From positions 1,488,001 through 1,552,000 of the forward strand of contig CAUJLY010000005.1 in assembly GCA_963281155.1 (NCBI GenBank): a DNA stretch of 64,000 nt, in the 5' to 3' direction. Source of the stretch: Rhabditophanes sp. KR3021. Its lineage: Eukaryota > Nematoda > Chromadorea > Rhabditida > Alloionematidae. Each line of letters begins with the position of its first letter. Within the stretch, counting starts at the first letter, position 1. Shown here piece by piece: positions 21,783 to 32,100 of this stretch. The position numbers and the translations under genes are program-made. The notes beneath the pieces are model-generated. The model did no database searches and was not told the DNA's origin. It was given only the letters and a program-made list of their open reading frames with translations.

Positions 21783-21995
21783 TTAATTGTAGCAAGGTCT
21801 ATTATACTGATCAAGGTATTGTCTGTACATCCAATTGTATTCGCAGTAGTTGCGTTGCTGATGGTGGTGGTGATGATCCTCGTGGCTATGTTCTTCCGAA
21901 TGATGGTGGTGGTGATGCTCGTGCTCGTGTGAATCCTGAGTTGTTTGGTATACAATAGCCAAAACTAATAAAACAGCAACATAGAAGAGATTCAT
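21783..21995 (-). CDS. Secreted His-rich peptide with C-terminal NRPC module
   Basis: A 70-residue precursor: signal peptide (MNLFYVAVLLVLAIVYQTTQ), then an acidic His-rich segment with two runs of five to six His ('HEHEHHHHHHSEEH', 'EDHHHHHQQ'), then a C-terminal 'CEYNWMYRQ...NRPC' module ending YN. The His/Glu/Asp segment should bind Zn, Cu or Ni. The tail matches the module in the 57-residue neighbour at 21522-21695. A TATA-like box lies at 22033-22040 and a minus-strand AATAAA at about 21745, so transcription signals are consistent. Function unknown; metal-binding antimicrobial or nutritional-immunity roles are guesses by composition. Confidence 0.75.
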   Translation of the reverse strand: MNLFYVAVLLVLAIVYQTTQDSHEHEHHHHHHSEEHSHEDHHHHHQQRNYCEYNWMYRQYLDQYNRPCYN

Positions 21996-22032
21996 GATTA
22001 AAAGACTGAATAATTAGATGACAACTTAAGTT

Positions 22033-22040
22033 AATTTATA
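22033..22040 (-). promoter_or_regulatory. TATA-like box of the His-rich peptide gene
   Basis: TATAAATT on the minus strand about 40 bp before the ATG at 21995, the same layout as its neighbours. Confidence 0.45.
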
Positions 22041-22220
22041 CATTCAACTTATTTTTTACTAAATAATGACGTGATCTTAATTTACGCTTTTAAAAAGTGA
22101 CGAATCATTTAAATATCAAATTTGGTAAACTTAGCGTTTCATTAATCAGATGTCCTTTATTAAATTAAGATAGAAATCATAAGATCGCCCAACTTTTTAT
22201 CTATCAAATAAGGAAGTGAG

Positions 22221-23284
22221 TTATTTTTTGCCATAATTATAATATCCATTGGTGCAATAACTCGGATAATAATAGCAGTAATTGTAATTGCTGTAGCCGT
22301 TGTTATTGTAGTAGCCGTTGTTATTGTAGTTGTTATAATAGCCGTTGTTGTAATTACTAAAAAATCATAAAATAAGGAGAGACCAAAACGAACTTGTTAT
22401 AATATCCATTATTGTAGTATCCATTGTTGTAGTATCCATTGTTGTAGTATCCATTATTGTAGTATCCATTGTTATAGTTGTTATAATAGGGGTAATATCC
22501 ATTACTGAAGATAAAACATTAGACCAAATGAACAAATTTATTGGCAAAAATGAACAAATCATTTTTGTACAGCGACATTGTAACTTACCTGTAGTAATTG
22601 TTATATCCATAATAGCTTGGGTAATAGCTTGAATAATACCCACCACCGCCACTGAAATCAATAAAATTAATTAAGATGTATTTGCATAAAACAGAATGAG
22701 CATGCATTTTTAATTGAACCAAAATCTACTTACCCATAACCTCCATACCCGCCATATCTCCAACGGCCAAGACCCCAACCACCACCCCAACCTGTAGAGA
22801 GAATATGAAATTAAAATCAATTTTCGATTCAATTTCTTAGAAGACACTTTAATTAACTATATCGTAAAAAGGACAAATGGCTCTCAAATGATCTTGTCAC
22901 TTAATGAACTTTTTAAAAGTCCTATGTATTGCGAGGTGATTATTCTTAACGCATGCAATTCAATTTAACGAACCTCGGTGATGGTGATGCCAATGTCCAC
23001 CTCCTGAAACAATTATTCATTATAATTAAATTGGTACCAATAATGTTAAGATAGATGATTAAAACAGTAATTATTATTTTACCTCCGTGATGCCCGCCCC
23101 AGTGATGCCCCCCTCCGTGACTATGGCCTCCTCCACTATGTCCACCGCCGCCATGTCCTCCTCCTCCATGGCCTAAGAATCACAGGTAACTTAAAACATC
23201 AACAAGCTTACCATGTGCAAAAGTCTCGCCAATCAATGAAACAACCAACAAAAATACAAAGCAAAGATTCCAAAAACTCTTCAT
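22221..23284 (-). CDS. Secreted Gly/His to Asn-Gly-Tyr repeat protein, seven exons
   Basis: This is a 186-residue secreted low-complexity protein that single-frame ORF scans miss. Exons: 23212-23284, 23083-23172, 22974-23003, 22734-22791, 22589-22651, 22394-22504 and 22221-22356; all introns are GT-AG and the total is exactly in frame. Order of parts: signal peptide (MKSFWNLCFVFLLVVSLIGETFA); a His/Gly-rich block ('HGGGGHGGGGHSGGGH' and 'WHHHH'); a Trp/Gly block ('GWGGGWGLGRWRYGG'); a Tyr/Ser block; then about ten 'NNGYY'-type repeats; and a Cys-containing end ('YCYYYPSYC'). The layout resembles cuticle, eggshell or adhesive matrix proteins and some antimicrobial Gly/Tyr-rich proteins. No specific family is recognised. 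A TATA-like box lies at 23322-23329. Confidence 0.75.
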
Positions 23285-23321
23285 TAAAAAAGTTATGAAC
23301 AGTCCAATTCAAGACTGAATT

Positions 23322-23329
23322 TAAATATA
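23322..23329 (-). promoter_or_regulatory. TATA-like box of the NGY-repeat protein gene
   Basis: TATATTTA on the minus strand, about 40 bp before the ATG at 23284. Confidence 0.4.
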
Positions 23330-23660
23330 CCACATTTTGTGCTGCATCACCTGCTTCGTTCTTCACAATAGGAAGTAATTTTGCAAAATAACCATTCTAT
23401 TTAACAAATAAACGCTTGTTTTGCATATATTATGAAACAAGTCTGGTCCATTTTTGTATGATATTCGTCAAATATAAGCTAATTAAAGTATGCGCTTTAT
23501 CAAATGCATTTTATAAGTCAAATCAAATAATGTTGGAAGTCAATTAAAGTCAGTTATATGTGTTTTATTTAAATTTGCAAAAGACAATTATTTATAGGTC
23601 AAATGTCTTTTTGAGAAGATCAAGGAGGCTTGTTTTGCAGAACATTGGTTCCTTGTTGAA

Positions 23661-24105
23661 TTAACCCCAGAAGTTCATTGGCTGATACCAGGGATTGCCC
23701 CATCCTCCATTTCCTCCCCAACCTCTATTTCCTCCCCAGCCTCTATTTCCTCCCCAGCCTCTATTTCCTCCCCCAACCTCTATTTCCCCAACCGCCAGAA
23801 TTGCCGCCGTTGCCACCCCAACCTCCAGAATTACCGCCGTTGCCACCCCAGCCTCCAGAATTACCGCCGTTTCCACCCCAGCCACCAGAATTACCGCCGC
23901 CACCACCTCTTCCACCACCTCTACCGCCACCTCCAGAACCTCCGCCACCTCTACCGCCACCTCCAGAACCTCCGCCACCTCTACCGCCACCTCCAGAACT
24001 TCCACCACCTCTACCGCCGCCGCCTCCACCACGACCTTTGCCCCTCTGACATTCAACAGCAATCAAGAAAGCCAAAACCGCCAATAAAAACAACCAAAAC
24101 TTCAT
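23661..24105 (-). CDS. Secreted Gly-rich repeat protein, frame broken at a G5/C5 run
   Basis: Signal peptide (MKFWLFLLAVLAFLIAVECQ) followed by Gly/Arg repeats ('GGGGRGGGGS'), then 'NSGGWGGNGG' repeats, then 'GNRGWGG' repeats. The first frame stops at 23761. The remaining 'NRGWGG' repeats and an end, 'NGGWGNPWYQPMNFWG', continue in the next frame to 23661. The break sits in one repeat unit where a C run (plus strand, 23770-23774) has five bases while the equivalent run in sister units has four. Without that extra base the protein would be about 147 residues. A weak TATA-like element (TATTTAAG, 24134-24141) lies upstream. It is probably an extracellular structural or antimicrobial Gly-rich protein; the frameshift may be assembly error. 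Confidence 0.7.
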
Positions 24106-24582
24106 TTTTATCAAAAATCAACTTCACCATTCACTTAAATACCCACCAACTTCCGTCTCACCAAACCGAACCCACTTATTTACTAAACAACACCAACTGC
24201 GCAACTCTGACATAATTATTCATGTCGATTATACATATTTCGAAAATCATACTTCTCACCATTTGCCTGTCTTTTAAACCTTCAACCCAAAAGACCTTTG
24301 CCAATTGCTCCTTCTAATTTTTAATGCTGCGTTTCATGACAAAGGATAGTCAAAGGGAGCAAAGTTATGATTAAATATAAGTAAGAATACATCATTCGGT
24401 ATGTAAATTGAACTCGATAGTGGGTTAAATACTACTCCTTTATACTGCTTACCTTAAATTAAAGTCAGGCTTTCATTAATGTATGAACTTTTTAAACCAA
24501 CACAAACAACTTTCTATTTTGAGTCCTTAATCAATCAAAAGAAGTGTAAAGTGAAAAAATTTATTACAAAAAGTGTGCAAAT
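24106..24582. other. Intergenic spacer in the secreted-protein cluster
   Basis: No gene seen in this 477-bp stretch. Its left edge contains the Gly-rich gene promoter and its right edge the 3' end of the Gln-rich gene. It is AT-rich without evident repeats. Confidence 0.5.
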
Positions 24583-27101
24583 CTAGTTTTTAATACTAGC
24601 TCCAACTTGGGGTTGTTGTTGGGGATGTTCGGCGTCACGTTCTGGTCTTTTGATTTCTTCCCTCGTGATTTTGGCTTCGAGGTCTTCTCTTTTGCCTCTA
24701 GTGTTGGGAGATTGATGCTGTTGTTGTTGGAGGTTTTTACCTTCTTGAGCATGTCTTGTTCCGCGATGTGGGGAAGCACTCTTGGATTGAGAGGGGCTGT
24801 GGGGTTGGGGTTGCATCTTTTGGGCTTCTCTTGTTCCACGATGTGCGGAAGCGCTCTTCGATTGAGGTTGGGGTTGGTGTTGTGATTGTTGCTTTTGGAC
24901 GTTTCTTTTGCCTCTGATGTTGGCGTTGGCGCCTAGACCAGCTTGTGGTTGGACGTTTGAGAGGGGGGCATTTCTCGATTCACGATGTCCTTGAATTTCT
25001 TCTTTTGGTTGAGAAAGTTGGGGGTGTGGCATGTTTTGCTTTTGCTCAGTGTCTCTGGCTCCTCTCTTTGGAGCTAAGTTTTGTTGGGCTCCTTGTTGCT
25101 GATGCTGGAGATGAGTGGCGTCTCTTTTTCCTCTGACATTAGCATTAGCTCCTAGTCCAATCCCGAGTTGTCTTGTTTCACGTGGCTCAGAAAGATTTGG
25201 CTTGGCAACTTCAGCCTCTTTTTGGCCTCTTCGGCAGCTCTTGGTTGTCTTTGTTCAGCTAATGGTTGATGTTGTTGAGCTCCTTTCAATTGTTGAGTGG
25301 CACGAGGTTCTCTCTGAGCAGCCAGTTTAGATTGTTGCTGTGGCTGGTGAAATCCTTGTAATTCTCCAGTGGCGCGAGGTTGACGTTCTCCAGCCAATTT
25401 AGGTTGGGATTGTTGAAAGCCTTTGGATTCTTCGGTTGCTCTTGGTTGGCGAGCAGCTCCTTGTTGATGCTGTTGATTAGAAGGTTGCTTTTGAACAGTA
25501 GCGGCTCTAGGTTGACGTTCAGCTGCTTGTTGACCTTGTTGTTGGTTAGGTTTTAATTCCTCAGCAGCTCTGGGTTGACGTGCCGCTCCTTGTTGTTGCT
25601 GATTAGAGGGTTGCTTTTGAGCAGTAGCTCTGGGTTGACGTGCAGCTCCTTGTTGGTGTTGTTGTTGATTAGAGGGTTGTTTTTGAGCAGTGGCTCTAGG
25701 CTGACGTTCAGCTCCTTGTTGACCTTGTTGTTGTCCAGCTTGCTTGAATTCTTCAGTAGCTCTGGGTTGACGTGCCGCTCCTTGTTGTTGTTGATTAGAG
25801 GGTTGCTTTTGAGCAGTGGCTCTAGGTTGGCGTTCAGCTCCTTGTTGACCTTGTTGTTGTCCAGCTTGCTTGAATTCTTCAGTAGCTCTAGGTTGACGTG
25901 CAGCTCCTTGTTGGTGTTGTTGTTGATTAGAGGGTTGCTTTTGAGCAGTGGCTCTAGGCTGACGTTCAGCTCCTTGTTGACCTTGTTGTTGTCCAGCTTG
26001 TTTGAATTCTTCAGTAGCTCTGGGTTGACGTGCCGCTCCTTGTTGTTGTTGATTAGAGGGTTGCTTTTGAGCAGTGGCTCTAGGCTGACGTTCAGCTCCT
26101 TGTTGACCTTGTTGTTGTCCAGCTTGTTTGAATTCTTCAGTAGCTCTGGGTTGACGTGCCGCTCCTTGTTGTTGTTGATTAGAGGGTTGCTTTTGAGCAG
26201 TGGCTCTAGGCTGACGTTCAGCTCCTTGTTGACCTTGTTGTTGTCCAGCTTGTTTGAATTCTTCAGTAGCTCTGGGTTGACGTGCCGCTCCTTGTTGTTG
26301 TTGATTAGAGGGTTGCTTTTGAGCAGTGGCTCTAGGCTGACGTTCAGCTCCTTGTTGACCTTGTTGTTGTCCAGCTTGTTTGAATTCTTCAGTAGCTCTG
26401 GGTTGACGTGCCGCTCCTTGTTGTTGTTGATTAGAGGGTTGCTTTTGAGCAGTGGCTCTAGGCTGACGTTCAGCTCCTTGTTGACCTTGTTGTTGTCCAG
26501 CTTGTTTGAATTCTTCAGTAGCTCTGGGTTGACGTGCCGCTCCTTGTTGTTGTTGATTAGAGGGTTGCTTTTGAGCAGTGGCTCTAGGCTGACGTTCAGC
26601 TCCTTGTTGACCTTGTTGTTGTCCAGCTTGCTTGAATTCTTCAGTAGCTCTAGGTTGACGTGCAGCTCCTTGTTGGTGTTGTTGTTGATTTGAAGGTTGC
26701 TTCTGAGCAGTAGCTGCTCTAGGTTGGCGTTCAGCTCCTTGTTGACCTTGTTGTTGTCCAGCTTGTTTGAATTCTTCAGTAGCTCTCGATTCACGAGCAA
26801 CAGATTTTTGATGCTCTTCGGTTTTAACTTCTGGGGGAGTATCTCTGTTCAATCTGGCTCCAGCTTTGGGGGCCTCGAATTCTTTCTTGGCTTCAACGTC
26901 ATCTCTTGTAATTCTAGGTTTCGGCATAGGCTCTTCGGCTTTCTTTATTTCAGCAGTATCTTCTCTCTTGAAGAGTGCATGGATTTTCGACAAAAGCGAA
27001 GGATTAGCTACTGGTTCGGATGCTGGTTTAGCAGCCTCTTCAGCTAAGATAAAGTAGGCAGTAAGTGCTACCAACAATACAAAAGTATGAATGATTTTCA
27101 T
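24583..27101 (-). CDS. Secreted Gln-rich tandem-repeat precursor with R-x-x-R sites (frame broken at a T5 run)
   Basis: Signal peptide (MKIIHTFVLLVALTAYFILA), an acidic/basic propeptide-like region to about residue 105, then nine near-identical 42-44-residue repeats, each made of two halves ('ATEEFKQAGQQQGQQGAE' then RQPR, and 'ATAQKQPSNQQQQGA' then ARQPR), followed by diverged repeats. The first frame stops at 25152. A second frame with the same style ('RGKRDATHLQ', 'HRGTREAQK', 'TRGKRED', 'GHRESRN') continues to 24583. They overlap at a T5 run (25219-25223 on the plus strand), where one more base joins them into about 839 residues. Almost every block is bounded by R-x-x-R (RQPR, REPR, RESR, RGKR, RGTR), the furin/proprotein-convertase pattern, about 20 residues apart. 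It may be a polyprotein cut into many Gln-rich peptides, or a matrix protein. No known family recognised. Confidence 0.75.
25630..26783 (-). repeat. Nine-copy 126-132-bp tandem repeat inside the Gln-rich gene
   Basis: Nine copies of a 126-bp unit, some with a 6-bp 'HQ' insertion, encode 42-44 residues each. The copies are nearly identical at the DNA level, so they were homogenised recently. Because the unit length is a multiple of three and stop codons are absent in several frames, the array also creates long spurious open frames on both strands. Confidence 0.9.
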
Positions 27102-27134
27102 GTTTGGTTATGTTTTACTTGTAATTTGAAACAC

Positions 27135-27142
27135 ATTTTATA
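27135..27142 (-). promoter_or_regulatory. TATA-like box of the Gln-rich repeat gene
   Basis: TATAAAAT on the minus strand about 35 bp before the ATG at 27101. Confidence 0.5.
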
Positions 27143-27609
27143 GTAGAAACTTGTTGATGTTTTTTCTTCATTTGCCCAATCCACCGACAAAAACATTTAT
27201 TTTGCAAATCTAACCTTTAAATTTCGCCGGGATTTTTGATACCTTACATTGACAGTACCATAATATTATTTTCGAGTTTGTATGTAAAAACACCTTTGTT
27301 TATGCCTATAAAAGGACGAAAAATATTTTTTAAGCCTAATTTATAACCATCTTAAAGTTTTATTTTAAGTTTGTTGTCTTAAGTACAGGGACGACCGTTA
27401 CTTAATAAACAAAAAGGGGTTGTCGATTATATACACTAACAATATGTTTATGCACAAATAAAAATGAATTATTGTATTATTGAATTATTCTTTTAACTGA
27501 TCACTGATCAACTTTTTGTGTAAATTAGAAAGTAAATTAATTGAGATAAATTGAGATACATAAAGATTGATTGTAATAACAAGTACAATTATTTGTATAA
27601 AATGAATAC

Positions 27610-27693
27610 AATCATTCATAATAATTGCTATTCTTCGTATCACCCAAATAGAATCGTTCATAATAATTGCTATTCTTCATATCAGCCAAATAC
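27610..27693. repeat. Two-copy 42-bp direct repeat
   Basis: Units 27610-27651 and 27652-27693 share the core TTCATAATAATTGCTATTC and differ at only a few positions. A partial, more diverged third unit follows. No coding potential. Confidence 0.75.
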
Positions 27694-28056
27694 AATTTTT
27701 CATATCAAATAAGTACGATTATTCAAACCAACTAAAAATATTTTTTGATAACAAACTTAACTGTCTATATAAACTAAATGAATACAGATCTTCATAACAA
27801 ATTGCAATTGCTCCATTATTCACATCCATCATTCCTTGCAATTCTTTATTTACTCATATCAAGTACAAAATTCTAGCCAAACATTCGGGTTTTTCCTGAT
27901 TATTATTTTTTTTCATTGTAATAAGCACTTTTATGCTTATCATTCGAAATCAACTTATTTTTACCTGAATCAAGATTCTCACGAAAGCACAATTAAACAC
28001 GTCTTCTCTTCAGTGTTATTTGAAAAATAGTTTTTCTTCAAAGCAAATTTGGAAAT

Positions 28057-28292
28057 AGTTATATTCAAATCATATAAACACAAAGTTATCTTCAAATCAT
28101 ACTAAACGCAAAGTTATCTTCAAATCTTATTAAATCAAATGGCTATCAATGAATTTTATAGAATACATATACTTAACTTTGTTAAATCTTATTAAAACAA
28201 ATGGCTTCCTCAAATCTTATTAATACAAACAGTTATCTTTAAATTTTATTAAAATACATATGTAGTTATTTTTAAATTTTAATAATACAAAG
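28057..28292. repeat. Degenerate tandem repeat, about 28-bp units
   Basis: Repeated AGTTATCTTCAAATC followed by an AT-rich spacer. The first three units are clear and later units more diverged ('CTCAAATCTTATTAA', 'ATCTTTAAATTTTATTAA'). It runs up to the 3' end of the GGYG-protein gene. Confidence 0.65.
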
Positions 28293-28326
28293 ATTGGAGA
28301 TACAAATATTTAAGAGCATTATTGAA

Positions 28327-28763
28327 TTAACCGAGCATTCCGAGCAAGCCCATGCCCATGCCACCCATTCCCATTCCTCCCATGCCACCATAAGGACTGC
28401 CGTAGCCCATGCCTCCATAAGGATTTCCATAGCCACCCATACCTCCATAACCTGTAGATAAAAGATTATAAATGTAAACAAAAAAGATAATTCGGGAACA
28501 TACGTCTACGTCCATATCCGCCGTAGCCTCCTCTACCATAGCCGCCTAAAGTATAAAATGAACATTAAAATAAATAATGAAATTTGTATTTAAATTTATG
28601 ATGAATTATTAAAAAGTGATGATTTATTCCTGTGAGTCAAATTACCATTATAACCTCCATAGTTTCCTCCATAACCCCCATAGTTTCCTCCATATCCACC
28701 ATATTGTGCTGAGACTTCAAAAATTACAGCGCATAAGGCAACAAGAAATAATAGAACTTTCAT
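28327..28763 (-). CDS. Secreted Gly/Tyr/Met-rich protein, three exons
   Basis: A 94-residue precursor. Exons 28646-28763, 28504-28545 and 28327-28451, with GT-AG introns and exact phase. Signal peptide (MKVLLFLVALCAVIFEVSA), then 'QYGGYGGNYGGYGGNY', a basic linker ('GYGRGGYGGYGRR'), then Gly/Met repeats ('GNPYGGMGYGSPYGGMGG') and an end, 'GLLGMLG'. The type matches Gly/Tyr-rich nematode antimicrobial or cuticular peptides. A strong TATA box lies at 28818-28825. It is the upstream-most member of the minus-strand secreted cluster. Confidence 0.8.
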
Positions 28764-28817
28764 TTTAATTTATTGTACTGAATGTAAGTATAATATTTTT
28801 ATATGAATTTCGACGCT

Positions 28818-28825
28818 CTTATATA
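28818..28825 (-). promoter_or_regulatory. TATA box of the GGYG/GGM-rich protein gene
   Basis: TATATAAG on the minus strand about 55-60 bp before the ATG at 28763. Confidence 0.55.
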
Positions 28826-29100
28826 CCCCAAAATTAAACTGTTTGCTCAACGTCAAGACAGATCGCCAAATTAACCAAACTAACTGCTCAGGCGCATCTT
28901 CATAATTAATTTTTTAAATGACGTAGTTAATAATTAAACATGATTTTGAAGTGATCAACAACAGAATGTATCGGTTAAGGATACAAATTGTTTGTTTGTT
29001 CGACAAATAGACTGAATATATAAGTATTTTAGGTCACAAAAAAATAACCTTGATATTAGAAAAATTTGATGGTAGATAAGTTTAATTATGATTGGAAATG

Positions 29101-32100
29101 TCATTGTGATGGAACTGATAGTGTGTTGGTGGAGGGTGTTTTAGAGCGTTTCATTCGAGAAGGTGACAATTTGTATGATGATAGTGGGCGAATTTCGTTT
29201 GCACTTCCGCTAGGTTGTAGGAATGCGTTTGTTATGTCTTTTAGACGCTTTTTCAACAACTTCCTTCTCTCTTCTTGCATTTCTTCATTCAACTTGTGCT
29301 TTTCTTCTCTTGATTCGTCCGTCAAATTGTCGCTCTAAACAAAGTAATTAAACAATAAAATAAATAACAAGTACGTAAACAAAAATAACCGTAAATAACA
29401 ATATTTAGGCTTTGTAATTTGGTCAATTCACATTTAATTAAGTGTATTACCTTAGTGCTTACGACAAAAGCCCGTTGAGACTTGTCAGTACCAATCGGTC
29501 TTGAATATTTCAACATCGCCATCTTTCTTTCTTCAGGAGTCAAACTGCATTCCAACATCAATATTACTTGTGCCCACTGCCTCACGTATTCATTTCTGAA
29601 ATGAGTCATATCAATTATAATAAATTATTTTTGCAAAATTACGTTGTATTGAAAATAGTTTCATAAGTTCTTGTTAACATGGCAATCAGTAGATTAAGCT
29701 GCATAATACTTACGAATAGCTCGTAGATTAAGAAAACTAATTTTCCGATAATTTCCATTGCAGGGACGGGACAAATTGAGAGCATACGATAAAAGACCAT
29801 GAATTCTCCGGCACTCATGATGAAAAGACGGAAAATAGATTCAGGTGGAGTGGAAACGATGTTTGTGAATTCGTCATTGGGTTCCTCTCCAATTCTCCCT
29901 TGCTCTATCCAAAAAGCTTTCTGTATATTTTTCTCTCGTTCGCAGTTTAAAAAAATGAGTGAAAAGGCTTGAGAGAATCCGAACAAAAAAATAATATAGA
30001 TTATCAGAAATTTCCGCAAGTCATTTGCAATGATAGTGTATATCATGCTTACAAAAGTTGAAATAAACTTGAATGATTGACAGAAGAAAAGAAAATGCAT
30101 AGTCGTTAAAATTACACATAGTATAGCTATTACGTTATCTGCAACCAAGAGATTTTCGCTTAATCCACAAGCAAATCTGACAGGAACCATCAATATGACC
30201 AGTATCCAAGATAATTTATAAGAAATCTTTGCCGGGAAAGACTTTAAGATTCGCCACCATCTAACATTTTACCAATACAAGTACAATAAATGAAATCTTA
30301 TTTATTAACTTACCTTTTCCTTCCCAAATGACGTAGATCTTGAAACTCAAGAAACATTTGAAATAAAACCATTATCACAATTAACGGCTCACAAACCATT
30401 CTAACATAACCATACCAATAGCTAGGATTCGAATAATCCCAGAGATGACAGTCAATGTGCTTGAAATACCCTCCTGCCTCTTCTCTGTTTGGAAATGAAA
30501 AATTTCCATTTAGCATTGGCATACTTGTAACATATTGTGTCATCACATAATCAACTGCATTTAACGCAATCTCGAGCCCTGTTTTGTTGTAATGTGGATT
30601 AATTTGCCCGTCACCCATAATTTTCCCATCTGTAATTATACTTGTCGTCATGGAGAAGGGTCTATTCATAAAAGCCATGAAAAATATGGCGTAATAAAAG
30701 AGGAAACTAAAGAAAGAAATCACAAGTTTTCTTTTAGCAAAAGCCTTCCATTTGGCTTCCAACAAATTGACCAACAAACCATCCAATAAATCCAAATGAT
30801 TCGACGTATCTCCGTAAATAACCAAAGACAACGCACTATCATTATTTATATTGCCAGATATTTGATCAACTGTATCTATCTTAGCTAGTGGATAAGCATA
30901 AGAATTTGCATCTATTATATAACAAACTTATATTAGTATTAATGTAATAAATGCTTAGCATTCGTAATAGCTGTATAAATGCAAACTGTTTTTAGTAGTT
31001 AGCATATTTGAAGTATAAAATTAGGCGTTCTCGGTCTAATCATTTTTAAGGTCCAAAAATCGGATGAGCATCTCAATGTGAGTCTTAGTTTGATAATAAG
31101 GAAAACGCAGTGTGTAATGTCTTTACTGATGGAAAGGAAATGATCATCTTGAAAAAGACGTATGCTTCACTCAAACATACCGAAAGCATCTTATTAAATA
31201 CTTAGAAGACAACCTCACTGACTCTGGCAAGCCAACTATAAAATGGTCATTTAACTGTCTTGCAAACAAATATTAAGTCGCTCAATTGATTTAAGGAAAC
31301 CTCAAAAAGTTCATGAATTATCCATTTAATTTTAATCCACATTTTACCCCAATTTTAGTTTAATAAAAATAAACTTGTAAAATGTATATACTACTTCTTA
31401 TAACTCAAAACTGACCTCCGTATACCCATACAACATCCCTTTCTAATTTTAGCAATTCTTCGAAAATAGTCTTCTTAGCTAATTTAGCAGCAAGCGTTAA
31501 TGGAGTTAAGTTTTGATTATTTAGTATATTAATCTTAGCTCCTGATTCACATGCTAACTTGAACATTTCCATGTTTTCGTGAATTACAGTCATATGAAGG
31601 ACGGTATTTCCATTTGTATCTTTTAGATTTGGATCTGCCTTTTTACTTCTTAGTAGTTTGTAGCAATACGTTTGATTTGTGCAAGCTGCAAATGAAAGGG
31701 GATATTCCCCAAAATACATCCGGCCTTCGTAATTTGTTTTTCTTGGTAAGTCAACCCATTCGTGTTCTACTGAATCTGTACGGGAAGTTTTCTGATCGTT
31801 GGGTGTGAAGAATTCACTAAAATAATATTTAAAAACAATTAAATAGTAAGTTTACCCATAGCATCTGGAGTGTATGTCAGCTCCTTTGCTCAACAAATAA
31901 CTAGCCAACCTCGGATCTTCATTAACAATAGCTTGATGCAAAGGCGTCAATCCATAGTAAAGCTCCGAAACAAATATTTCATTCACCATTATAGGATAAT
32001 AAACTATCAACTTCATTGCTATTTGCACATGAACAGGCGAGCCTTGCAACAAACAGGCCCCTAATAAACCCTCGCCTTGAGTACCACGTTCATCTAACTT

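Larger units (their letters stand above)
27143..28326. other. Gene-free AT-rich DNA with two repeat blocks
   Basis: No gene can be supported. The stretch holds a 42-bp direct duplication (27610-27693) and a degenerate tandem array of about 28-bp units (28057-28292), both described separately. The open frame at 27836-28030 is AT-rich and lacks domain or signal features. Confidence 0.55.

Noticed and set aside
23678..24087. Proline-rich and Ala/Thr-rich plus-strand frames
   Set aside because: Antisense shadows of Gly-rich coding repeats (GGN codons read as CC-rich on the other strand).
25575..26693. Long plus-strand open frame (372 codons, Leu/Ser-rich) across the repeat array
   Set aside because: It is the antisense of the 126-bp Gln-rich repeats. 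The periodic unit without stops keeps several frames open. It has no signal peptide, and the real product on the minus strand is clear.
25553..26800. Second minus-strand frame across the repeat array (Asn/Lys/Leu-rich, 415 codons)
   Set aside because: Alternative frame of the same tandem repeat. It lacks the signal peptide, which belongs to the Gln-rich frame.
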